This document shows positions 23,940 to 29,894 of a stretch of DNA of 64,000 bases, piece by piece. The first letter of the stretch is position 1. Each line of letters starts with the position of its first letter. The position numbers and the translations under genes were made by a program. The DNA is from a virus: IMG/VR virus record IMGVR_UViG_3300045003_000166, positions 1 to 64,000 of that record. One strand, 5' to 3'. The notes beneath the pieces were generated by a model. The model had not been told where the DNA came from, did not search any database, and was given only the letters and a program-made list of their open reading frames with translations.

Positions 23940-24180
23940 ACAGGCTCCTGACGACGCGCACCAGCCGGGGAGTGGCCGCGATCGCGGTCGCGGCGGTGGC
24001 CAGCAGGACGTACACGGAGCTCACCCAGATCGCGGCATGCCAGGACTGTGCCCAGTCGCCGGTCAGGATGTGGCAGAGCCAAGCGGAGGCGAAGAACGTC
24101 CCCGTCGCGGCGGCCAAGATGACAGCCCCGGCCAGTGCGGTGTCGCGGACGGTTCGGGAATGCAGAACGCGGAACAGCAC
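23926..24180 (-). CDS. two-TM small membrane protein
   Basis: 84 residues from GTG 24180, chosen because GGGGGA lies about 5 bases upstream and the promoter at 24217-24246 starts transcription near 24210. Two hydrophobic segments (LAGAVILAAATGTFFAS, WVSSVYVLLATAATAIA). First gene of the sigma-factor operon. Function unknown. Confidence 0.6.
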   Translation of the reverse strand: MLFRVLHSRTVRDTALAGAVILAAATGTFFASAWLCHILTGDWAQSWHAAIWVSSVYVLLATAATAIAATPRLVRVVRSLCGRD

Positions 24181-24216
24181 GAAGTCCCCCAGACAGGTGT
24201 AAAACGTGACGTTCCG

Positions 24217-24246
24217 ATGGTACGACGATACGTGACTATCCGTCAA
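24217..24246 (-). promoter_or_regulatory. phage promoter/operator of the sigma-factor operon
   Basis: Leftward TTGACGGATAGTCAC at 24232-24246. Spacer 18 bases, -10 TACCAT at 24217-24222. Confidence 0.75.
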
Positions 24247-24258
24247 GACAAGGGACGC

Positions 24259-24402
24259 TTATTCGACCTCGTCTTTGAGGAGCACGCCGAAGCAGTAGCA
24301 CTGGTCGCGGGTGCACTCGTCGCAGACGAGGCAACAACCGCACTCCTCGCAGAAGGCCTCACCGCATACCGGCTCGTCGTCCTCGGCCGGCGCCTCGTCC
24401 AT
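24259..24402 (-). CDS. cysteine-rich metal-binding microprotein
   Basis: 47 residues from ATG 24402; an in-frame GTG at 24462 is possible. Nine cysteines lie within 25 residues (CGEAFCEECGCCLVCDEC, then CYC), flanked by acidic ends. This is the density seen in zinc-binding or metallothionein-like peptides. It ends just before the promoter at 24246. Function unknown. Confidence 0.5.
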   Translation of the reverse strand: MDEAPAEDDEPVCGEAFCEECGCCLVCDECTRDQCYCFGVLLKDEVE

Positions 24403-24508
24403 GCCACTCACCACGCACGCGGTCCCTTCCAGTACTGCTTGGAGTACCAGCGCGTCGCACACCGCCCCGACCGGGCGGCCAGATGGAGCGACCGGCTCGC
24501 GCCGCGCC

Positions 24509-24880
24509 TCACACCGGTTTCGGCCAGCAGGCCGCGTACTCGTCGTAGAGACCGGCCTCTTTCAACAGCCCGACGACGAGGCGGCCGGCCTCCGTGATCC
24601 GCCAGAAGTCGCTGAACGGCCGCTCGTTGGTCGGTCCTTCGCCCTTGGCCGGCTGCCACAGGTGCTCGACCAGGCCGCGGCGTTCCAGCCCCGGCGCGCC
24701 GGTGGCGAACAAGGACGGTGACCTCACCCAGAACGACGGGTCGATCCGGTGCTTGCCGGCCGCCTCCAGCTCGAGCACCCAGTCGATGTAGACCAGCGTC
24801 TCGATATGCGTCTTGCGCAGGTCCAGGACGAAGGCCCGGCTGGTGGTGTAAGCGCGCAGCGCCTCATTCCGAATGGACAC
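24509..24880 (-). CDS. hypothetical protein (winged-helix-like)
   Basis: 123 residues from GTG 24880 with GAGGAGAT upstream. The region LVEHLWQPAKG to FWRITEAGRLVVGLLKEAG resembles the wing and last helix of a winged-helix protein (FWRITxAGRxV is common in phage and plasmid wHTH proteins). The first half is helical. DNA binding is plausible but not certain. Confidence 0.5.
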   Translation of the reverse strand: MSIRNEALRAYTTSRAFVLDLRKTHIETLVYIDWVLELEAAGKHRIDPSFWVRSPSLFATGAPGLERRGLVEHLWQPAKGEGPTNERPFSDFWRITEAGRLVVGLLKEAGLYDEYAACWPKPV

Positions 24881-25202
24881 AGAGATCTCCTCGGCAGTCC
24901 GCGTGCCGTTCAAGGGCCTTGACGACGACGCACGGCCACGTATCGCAGCTGCGGTCGCGGTAGGGACAGCCGCCACACTCCAACCACGCCTCGCGCCAGT
25001 GCAGGACGGGGAAATGGCGGTCAACCAGGTCGGTGGACAGGCAGTCGTCGCGTCGAAGGATCTTCAGCCGCAGATCGCTGTGGTGTGCCTGCGCCGCGGC
25101 CATGCGGTCAGCCCGTGCAGCGGCGAGCTCGGCCGCTTCCCTCTCCCGGTCCGCCTTGCGCCGCTGCCTGGCCGCGTACCGCTCGGCTGCTGTCATCCTC
25201 AC
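24864..25202 (-). CDS. cysteine-rich hypothetical protein
   Basis: 112 residues from GTG 25202 (overlapping the upstream stop); ATG 25196 is an alternative. A highly charged alanine/arginine helix of about 40 residues precedes a compact domain with LECGGCPYRDRSCDTWPC and HADCRGDLC. Seven cysteines suggest metal binding. No family recognised. Confidence 0.5.
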   Translation of the reverse strand: MRMTAAERYAARQRRKADREREAAELAAARADRMAAAQAHHSDLRLKILRRDDCLSTDLVDRHFPVLHWREAWLECGGCPYRDRSCDTWPCVVVKALERHADCRGDLCVHSE

Positions 25203-25684
25203 CGGAACATCGGTCCCGACCGCTCGTGCTCCATCCACCGCAGGTACACCGGGTAGCCGAGGCCGAGCGACGGCGGAACTTGGTGCGTGTAGCGCGCCCA
25301 CGGATAGGCGGTCATGTGGTGCCAGGTCGCGGTCACCGTCCCGGTGGCGGTCCGGGTCAGCATCTTCGGCGGCCGGCGCCGGGCGAGAGCGCGCATCCAC
25401 CAGCGCTCGCAGTACTGGTGCTTGAAGTGCTGCCACCAGGTCTCCGGGTAGTCGACACTGACCGAGCCGGTCTGCGTCACCGTGTTGTCCGGCAGTTTCT
25501 CGCCCAGGACGTACGCGGACAACTGCATCAGCAGGCCCTCGTAGGCCATCTCCCGGGTCTCGAGCCGGGCGGTCTCCATCAGCTCGCGCGACAACATGGT
25601 GCGCACCTGTACCCGCTGCCAGGTCAGCATGATGCTGGTGTCCGACGTGTCGCCGGACAGTCTGTTGCGGTGCCAGTCGCTCAC
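25199..25684 (-). CDS. hypothetical protein
   Basis: 161 residues, GTG start. Helical middle (ELMETARLETREMAYEGLLM), then a tryptophan-rich region (WWQHFKHQYCERWWMRAL) and a beta segment TRTATGTVTATWHHMTAYPW. Not recognised. Overlaps both neighbours, so it belongs to the same leftward operon. Confidence 0.55.
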   Translation of the reverse strand: MSDWHRNRLSGDTSDTSIMLTWQRVQVRTMLSRELMETARLETREMAYEGLLMQLSAYVLGEKLPDNTVTQTGSVSVDYPETWWQHFKHQYCERWWMRALARRRPPKMLTRTATGTVTATWHHMTAYPWARYTHQVPPSLGLGYPVYLRWMEHERSGPMFR

Positions 25685-25878
25685 GCCACGACCTTGCGCG
25701 TCACCGTGGTCACGACCTCCACCACCCGCATCTTCGCGCCGCGGTACGCCTTCTCCGACACGCGCACGTCGCGATAGTCCACCGCGCGCTGCTTGTCGGT
25801 GAAGCCGCCGAAGTCGTGCTCCCAGGCGTCGCCGTACTCGTACTGGACCTCGTACTCGGTCTCAGTCTCCGGATCCAT
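25681..25878 (-). CDS. small hypothetical protein
   Basis: 65 residues from ATG 25878. Very acidic first half (ETETEYEVQYEYGDAWE), basic second half (KMRVVEVVTTVTRKVVA), probably a small beta fold. Coupled to the following gene by overlap. Function unknown. Confidence 0.5.
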   Translation of the reverse strand: MDPETETEYEVQYEYGDAWEHDFGGFTDKQRAVDYRDVRVSEKAYRGAKMRVVEVVTTVTRKVVA

Positions 25879-26056
25879 CGTCCTCGTCCTCTCCCCAGAT
25901 CAGCGCGTACAGAGCCTCGGCCAGGTGCGCGGTCTCCTCGTCGGCTGCCAGTTGGAAGTCCGCGACCGGCCGTTCCTGCCCCATCCACCCGCACACGCAC
26001 TCGGGCCGCACCGTTGCAGCCGACGGGAAGAGGAGGACGCGCGTGACGCAGCTCAT
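25862..26056 (-). CDS. small hypothetical protein preceded by a GT repeat
   Basis: 64 residues from ATG 26056. It has a cysteine pair (ECVCGWMGQERPVADF) and an acidic C-terminus (WGEDEDDGSGD). Where an SD should be there is instead a run of AC dinucleotides (26061-26080), four bases before the start. Repeat length could alter expression. Function unknown. Confidence 0.45.
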   Translation of the reverse strand: MSCVTRVLLFPSAATVRPECVCGWMGQERPVADFQLAADEETAHLAEALYALIWGEDEDDGSGD

Positions 26057-26060
26057 CGCG

Positions 26061-26080
26061 GTGTGTGTGTGTGTGTGTGT
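26061..26080. repeat. dinucleotide repeat (GT)10
   Basis: Uninterrupted GT x10 on the + strand in the gap between leftward genes starting at 26056 and ending at 26104. It occupies the ribosome-binding position of the 26056 gene. Simple repeats of this length are prone to slippage. Confidence 0.9.
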
Positions 26081-26103
26081 CCGGTTTCACCGCTCGGTGC
26101 GCC

Positions 26104-26337
26104 TCAGTCGGCCGGGGCGAAGCAGTCCGGCAGCACCGGCGCCCCGCCCACGGCAGCGCGGTGGGCGTTTTTCGCGGCCGTCGCCGCGGTCCTGGCGTCC
26201 GCGGTGTCATCGACCGTCAAACTGAACCGGCCGCACTCGCACCGCACGCTCAGAAGGCCGTCCGGCTGCGACTCCGTGTAGATCGTGTGCCCGGTCGCCG
26301 TCCGGGGCGCGTCACTCGGCGTCGTCGGTTCGGACAT
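26104..26337 (-). CDS. small hypothetical protein with CxC motif
   Basis: 77 residues. A polar N-terminus, then LLSVRCECGRFSLTVDDTAD and a helix AATAAKNAHRAAVGG. The C-E-C-G element with following beta strand and helix resembles small dsRBD- or zinc-like mini-domains common in Streptomyces phages, but the family is not certain. Start lies within the end of the tiny membrane protein gene. Confidence 0.55.
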   Translation of the reverse strand: MSEPTTPSDAPRTATGHTIYTESQPDGLLSVRCECGRFSLTVDDTADARTAATAAKNAHRAAVGGAPVLPDCFAPAD

Positions 26338-26443
26338 CGTCCGACCCTCCGCGCTTCGCCCACGCGTCCTGCCAGTTGATCAGGACGAGCATGGTGCCGA
26401 TGATCCCGACCACGATCGCGCAGAATTGTTCGAACCCTGTCAT
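26312..26443 (-). CDS. single-TM microprotein (43 aa)
   Basis: ATG 26443 overlaps the upstream stop (ATGA). One membrane helix (IVVGIIGTMLVLI), then a polar tail (WAKRGGSDDVRTDDAE). Frame and overlaps on both sides fit the operon. Function unknown. Confidence 0.5.
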   Translation of the reverse strand: MTGFEQFCAIVVGIIGTMLVLINWQDAWAKRGGSDDVRTDDAE

Positions 26444-26526
26444 CTGGCGACCTTGAAGACGATGTAGACAACGGCGATCAGCAAACCGTCGTTGATCAGG
26501 TCGTCCACGACATGTGCCCAGTTCAC
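26440..26526 (-). CDS. single-TM microprotein (28 aa)
   Basis: GTG 26526 overlaps the stop of the SH3-like gene (GTGA) and the stop overlaps the next ATG. The sequence is almost entirely one membrane helix (DGLLIAVVYIVFKV). Coupled position and clean frame support it despite the small size. Confidence 0.45.
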   Translation of the reverse strand: MNWAHVVDDLINDGLLIAVVYIVFKVAR

Positions 26527-26711
26527 GGGAGCTTCTCCAGTTCGTCGATGTAGAAGTTGGTGCCGTCCTCGTCCCCGTCGAGCTGCACGTGGTAGACCCG
26601 GCTGCCCTCGCGGTGCTCGACCACCACGCCGGCCTCGCCCATCAGGGAGGACAGGCGGTTGATGACCATCACCCGGTCGCCGGTCTGCAGCCGGGTGCGC
26701 AGGCCTCTCAC
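26523..26711 (-). CDS. SH3/KOW-like small barrel protein
   Basis: 62 residues from GTG 26711. TGDRVMVINRLSSLMGEAGV is followed by VVEHREGSRVYHVQLDGD and DELEKLP. Apart from a short N-terminal arm it is the whole barrel and little else. Similar to the domains at 22187 and 17537. Function unknown, nucleic acid or protein docking possible. Confidence 0.6.
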   Translation of the reverse strand: MRGLRTRLQTGDRVMVINRLSSLMGEAGVVVEHREGSRVYHVQLDGDEDGTNFYIDELEKLP

Positions 26712-27316
26712 CCGAGGATCGCTTTCAGGGAGGCCAGGAAGCCGGAAAACTCGGGGTCCGTGTACTCCAGCAGCGCGACGTCGACCGCCGCCTGTGCGGT
26801 CTTCAGCTTCAGCTCCAGGTCCTCGGCCGCCACCTGCTCGGCGTCCCGGTCCGCGCAGTGCGCACTGCACCGGTCCCGGAATTCCTCGAACTCCTGGCGC
26901 AGGGCGAGCAGCTCGTCCGTCTTGTCGGCGGCGAGCCGGGCGCGGCGGTTCAGCTCCTCGAGCAGCTCGGTCGCGTACTGCGCCGAGTCCCGCATCCAGC
27001 GCGCCACCGGGTTGTCGATGTCGCGGAACGTCTTGGTGTCGTAGTCGGAACGCGGGACCATGCACTCCTTGGCGTCTTTGAGGATCGCCAGACCCTGGCC
27101 GACGTCGACCGGGAACACCGGCTGCGCGCCCTGCATGCCGATGCGCCGGAAGTGCATCACGCTCTTCCACCCGCCGCGGACGGTGCACAGGAACGGGCCG
27201 CCGTTCGTGTCGCCCCGCCAGTGCCACGGCGGAGCGGGGACTGCGCGCAAGGCCGCGAGGATCTCATCCAGCCGGGCGGCCGTCATCCCCTCCCCGGAGC
27301 CGTACCGGGTGGTCAC
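26708..27316 (-). CDS. hypothetical protein with coiled-coil C-terminus
   Basis: 202 residues if started at GTG 27316 (overlapping the upstream stop); ATG 27286 is an alternative with GGGGAGG close by. The first half is a compact domain (VPAPPWHWRGDTNGGPFLC, DVGQGLAILKDAKECMV) that resembles ead/Ea22-like phage accessory proteins. The second half is a long coiled coil (ELLEELNRRARLAADK, in part). Function unknown. Confidence 0.55.
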   Translation of the reverse strand: MTTRYGSGEGMTAARLDEILAALRAVPAPPWHWRGDTNGGPFLCTVRGGWKSVMHFRRIGMQGAQPVFPVDVGQGLAILKDAKECMVPRSDYDTKTFRDIDNPVARWMRDSAQYATELLEELNRRARLAADKTDELLALRQEFEEFRDRCSAHCADRDAEQVAAEDLELKLKTAQAAVDVALLEYTDPEFSGFLASLKAILG

Positions 27317-27516
27317 GAACCCACCGTGGGAACGCGGCCGACCACACCCCGGCCGTCCACCTCGAGGATGTCGCCCACCCGGGCGAAAGACACCGCGCTG
27401 TCGTCGGACAGGGCGTACACAACACCGCGGCCCTGCACGGGCGCGGCGCGGTATCCCAGCGCCTGCAGCCACCTGGCCGCATCCTGCGCGCCCTCGATCA
27501 GGTAGTCCTCACTCAC
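27313..27516 (-). CDS. small hypothetical protein
   Basis: 67 residues, GTG overlapping the XRE gene's end. Helix-strand pattern (AQDAARWLQALGYRAAPVQG) ending in a beta region DILEVDGRGVVGRV. No family recognised. Second gene of the operon headed by the XRE repressor. Confidence 0.55.
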   Translation of the reverse strand: MSEDYLIEGAQDAARWLQALGYRAAPVQGRGVVYALSDDSAVSFARVGDILEVDGRGVVGRVPTVGS

Positions 27517-27769
27517 CGTCGTCCCCCTTCTCCTGGCTGTCGTAGTCGAGCAGTTCGTCGACGGCGATCCCGAGCGCGTCGGCGAGGGCTTTGAGCACGG
27601 GCGCGGACGGCTTGCGGTCGCCGCACTCCAGGTGCGTGATCGTGGTGCGCGACACCACACGCTCCGTGTCAGTGGTCCGGTCGGCCAGGCCGCCCTGGGT
27701 GAGACCGGCGCGCTCTCGTGCCTTGACCAGGCGCTCGGGACTGAAGGGGAGTGAGAGGGTGCGTGCCAC
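27509..27769 (-). CDS. XRE-family HTH regulator
   Basis: 86 residues from GTG 27769. The HTH spans residues 12-65 (RLVKARERAGLTQGGLADRT, ITHLECGDRKPSAPVLKALA). TATTTT ends six bases before the GTG, so the mRNA is likely leaderless. Tandem 10-bp repeats lie in the promoter spacer, as expected for an autoregulated repressor. Divergent from a second XRE gene at 27896. It heads a long leftward operon of small genes. Confidence 0.75.
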   Translation of the reverse strand: MARTLSLPFSPERLVKARERAGLTQGGLADRTTDTERVVSRTTITHLECGDRKPSAPVLKALADALGIAVDELLDYDSQEKGDDGE

Positions 27770-27895
27770 TCCGGAAAAATACCGCACATCACCGCACATC
27801 ACAAGCGACGAGCGGTGTTCAACCAACAGTCCTCGACCTAAGTCTCTATGTGCGCTAAGGTGCGCCTAAGTGCGCTTATCCCGAGGAGCACACTC
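27770..27895. promoter_or_regulatory. divergent control region with two sets of 10-bp tandem repeats
   Basis: Two copies of ACCGCACATC stand in tandem at 27781-27800. Reading leftward they fill the spacer between a -35-like TTGTGA and -10 TATTTT of the XRE gene at 27769. Three units GTGCGCTAAG, GTGCGCCTAA, GTGCGCTTAT stand in tandem at 27850-27879, before the rightward XRE gene. One-turn spacing suggests cooperative repressor binding. A related copy (CATCACCGCACATC) occurs at 39206. Confidence 0.65.
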
Positions 27896-28294
27896 ATGGA
27901 AAACCCCATCAAGCACATCGCGGACGCAGTGGAGGATCGCCGTCTGGAGATCGGCCTCAAGAAGCAGGACGTGGCCACCCGCGCAGGAGTCACCCCCTCC
28001 TACCTGCGCAGAGTTCTCAACGGCGACCATCCGATGAGTGCAGACGTGAAAGCAGGCCTCGAACGGGCGCTCCAGTGGCCCTTCGGCTACATCGACCGCA
28101 TCCCCGGACCGCGCAAACCGCCTGCCGCTCCGCCCCCGGGCAGCAGGTATACCCAGGCCGAATGGGACGCACTCGATCCGTCAGACCGGCTGCTCATCGC
28201 GGACATCCAGCACAAACTGGACGAACGCAAAGCCAATGCAACTGCACACAAGGGCGACCACCCAACTGAGCGACGACGCGCACGCGGTGCGTGA
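27896..28294 (+). CDS. XRE-family HTH regulator
   Basis: 132 residues from ATG 27896 with GAGGAG seven bases upstream. HTH at residues 8-60 (IADAVEDRRLEIGLKKQDVA, TRAGVTPSYLRRVLNGD). The C-terminal half is proline-rich then charged. A Cro/cI-like pair with the divergent gene is plausible. Operator repeats precede it. Confidence 0.75.
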   Translation: MENPIKHIADAVEDRRLEIGLKKQDVATRAGVTPSYLRRVLNGDHPMSADVKAGLERALQWPFGYIDRIPGPRKPPAAPPPGSRYTQAEWDALDPSDRLLIADIQHKLDERKANATAHKGDHPTERRRARGA

Positions 28295-28308
28295 GTAAAC
28301 TAGATTGA

Positions 28309-29028
28309 ATGATTGTCGGTCTTTTCATAGCTCTAGGAGCTACTTTCATCGCATCGCTGCTCGGCATCGGACTTCTGTTGCGTGAAATGCGCCGAAACCG
28401 ACGGATACTGTCCGCCCGGCTCGACGCCCACGCCGAGGCGCTGCGGATGCTGGCCGAGCTCGTGAAAGCGGAACTGCCCCAGGAGCCGAAACCGCCACAA
28501 CGGCCCGAGTTCACCGTGTACAAGGGTGGCAAGACCCTTCTTTCCCTGGCCGCGCTGGCGGGCACCACCGCGGCCGGGTGGGGCGGTCGGCATCTGCGGG
28601 TCGTAGCCGGCACGAGCGTCGCCACGGCGCTCGCAGCGGCCGTTGCCGGAATACTCGTCGTCGGCTCGGGGCACGGGTCGCGGCAAGCCGGCCGAGTGCC
28701 CGTCACGCCGCCTACGGCTTCTTCGACACCGTCCACGCCACCGTCCGCTATCCCTCCGTCGAACTCTTCCACCGCCGTCCCCGGGACCAGACCGGCGCCA
28801 GGCTCGAGCAGCATCCCCATGGTCCCGATCGGTATGCGCCGCCGTCCGCCGCGTCCGTCCCCAAGCGCGAGCGGGCCCGGACGCAGTTCCGTGCCCGGGC
28901 CGTCGCCCTCGGTATCGGTGCCTGTGACGGCTGGGGGTCCGCCGTCATCTCCGTCGCCGAGTCCCACCTGCGCACTCAAACTGGTGCTCGACCCAGTTCG
29001 GCTGGTGTACGTGCAGGTGTGCGTCTAG
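28309..29028 (+). CDS. membrane protein with proline-rich tail
   Basis: 239 residues. The first TM helix is residues 2-24 (GLFIALGATFIASLLGIGLL), then a charged helix, a second TM near 103-125 (TSVATALAAAVAGILVVGS), and a P/S/T/G-rich tail of about 110 residues that would lie outside the membrane. TAAACT lies seven bases before ATG with no SD, a leaderless start. Could be an exclusion or lysogenic surface protein; unproven. Confidence 0.6.
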   Translation: MIVGLFIALGATFIASLLGIGLLLREMRRNRRILSARLDAHAEALRMLAELVKAELPQEPKPPQRPEFTVYKGGKTLLSLAALAGTTAAGWGGRHLRVVAGTSVATALAAAVAGILVVGSGHGSRQAGRVPVTPPTASSTPSTPPSAIPPSNSSTAVPGTRPAPGSSSIPMVPIGMRRRPPRPSPSASGPGRSSVPGPSPSVSVPVTAGGPPSSPSPSPTCALKLVLDPVRLVYVQVCV

Positions 29029-29163
29029 CCGTCGGTTTCGACCAGCTGGCGCCGGCACCTTCGGGCAGTACCGCGTCCGCTGGAACACTCTCCGTCCCGC
29101 GTGCGACCAGGACGACCACTCGCCGGGGACGTGTCCGATGAGGAAGCAGAGCAGCTTCCTCAC
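29025..29163 (-). pseudogene. small zinc protein (DUF1660-like) with apparent one-base frameshift
   Basis: From GTG 29163 (overlapping the upstream TGA) the frame reads VRKLLCFLIGHVPGEW and later RTRYCPK. Removing one G gives CRRQLVETDG and a stop at 29025, which restores the CxxC zinc knuckle expected for a C..GH.W..CxxC protein and ends just at the convergent gene. As written, the frame runs on to 28945 with a poor arginine-rich tail under the convergent gene. Sequencing error or true decay. Confidence 0.5.
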
Positions 29164-29237
29164 TTCTGAAGCTGGGGGACGTTCGCGTAGGTGGGGATGG
29201 GGGCGTTGGAGACCAGGGACGGCATGTCGGTCTCCAC
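29160..29237 (-). CDS. possible short peptide, frame perhaps broken
   Basis: 25 codons from GTG 29237, reading VETDMPSLVSNAP and ending TYANVPQLQK. A second frame upstream begins MGVFFRTVGG at 29274. Joining the two would need a one-base shift in a GGGGCCCC run. It couples to the next gene (GTGA). Low confidence that it is intact. Confidence 0.3.
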   Translation of the reverse strand: METDMPSLVSNAPIPTYANVPQLQK

Positions 29238-29308
29238 CAGGGGCCCCGCCGACCGTCCTGAAGAACACGCCCATCGAACCGCCCTCGTCTGACCCGTAGG
29301 AGCCGTCG

Positions 29309-29425
29309 TCACGAACGTCGCCGCAGGTTGGCCTTCACGATCAGCAATACCGTCATCAGAAGGCTGCTGACCTTGCACGCCTGCGCGACGATGATCGTCT
29401 GGCTGCCGCCTCTCTTCTGCAGCAT
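29309..29425 (-). CDS. small membrane-anchored peptide (38 aa)
   Basis: ATG 29425 with AAAGGAAG seven bases upstream. A basic start (MLQKRGGSQ), a hydrophobic segment (SSLLMTVLLIV) and a basic end (NLRRRS). First frame after the promoter at 29469-29498. Function unknown. Confidence 0.45.
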   Translation of the reverse strand: MLQKRGGSQTIIVAQACKVSSLLMTVLLIVKANLRRRS

Positions 29426-29468
29426 CGTTCTTCCTTTCAAGTGCCGTGCCCGTTATAGGCACTTTGCG

Positions 29469-29498
29469 ATACTAGGGAAGGGTGTGACTATCTGTCAA
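29469..29498 (-). promoter_or_regulatory. phage promoter/operator
   Basis: Leftward TTGACAGATAGTCAC at 29484-29498, 18-base spacer, -10 TAGTAT at 29469-29474. It overlaps the 3' end of the endonuclease gene, whose C-terminal LTDSH is encoded by the element. Confidence 0.75.
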
Positions 29499-29894
29499 CA
29501 CGAGCCGGGCGGGCGGATTGATCAGGTACAGGCCGAGCCGGAAGAAGGCTTCCGCGTCGTCGCGCAGATGGCCGATGGCCCGGTTACATCCGGAACACAG
29601 CAGTCCTCGAACTTCCCCCGTAGTGTGGTCGTGGTCGACGGCGAGTTTCTTCGTGCGCCCGGTGGCACGGCGGCACCCCGCGCACCGGCCATTTTGTGCG
29701 GCGTACAGCCGCTCGTAGTCCCCGGGACCGAGGCCGTAGACCGCTCGGACCTTGCGGTCGTGTTCCGCGGCCCGGCGCAGAGCGGTGACCTTGCGGTGAT
29801 GTGTCACGCACCTAGGTCCGGGGTGAGGCGCCGGCCGCTTGGTCGTGATGCCCTCAGCCGCACAGTCCTTGCAGGGCTTCGGCTGTGTGGTCAC
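29472..29894 (-). CDS. HNH endonuclease VII-like nuclease
   Basis: 140 residues from GTG 29894 overlapping the polymerase stop. The core is CAGCRRATGRTKKLAVDHDH, then TGEVRGLLCSGCNRAIGHL: two zinc CxxC pairs around the VDHDH catalytic motif of the endonuclease VII family. In T4 this enzyme resolves branched DNA. Here it directly follows the replication protein, consistent with processing of replication intermediates. An N-terminal CKDC adds cysteines. Confidence 0.85.
   Translation of the reverse strand: MTTQPKPCKDCAAEGITTKRPAPHPGPRCVTHHRKVTALRRAAEHDRKVRAVYGLGPGDYERLYAAQNGRCAGCRRATGRTKKLAVDHDHTTGEVRGLLCSGCNRAIGHLRDDAEAFFRLGLYLINPPARLVLTDSHTLP

Noticed and set aside
24037-24597. Rightward 186-codon frame across the early promoter at 24.2 kb
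   Set aside because: It is antisense to two supported leftward genes and to the promoter, and has no SD or recognisable sequence.
27781-27879. CRISPR-like array
   Set aside because: Repeats are only 10 bp, adjacent and without spacers; they fit operators. No cas genes are present anywhere in the window.
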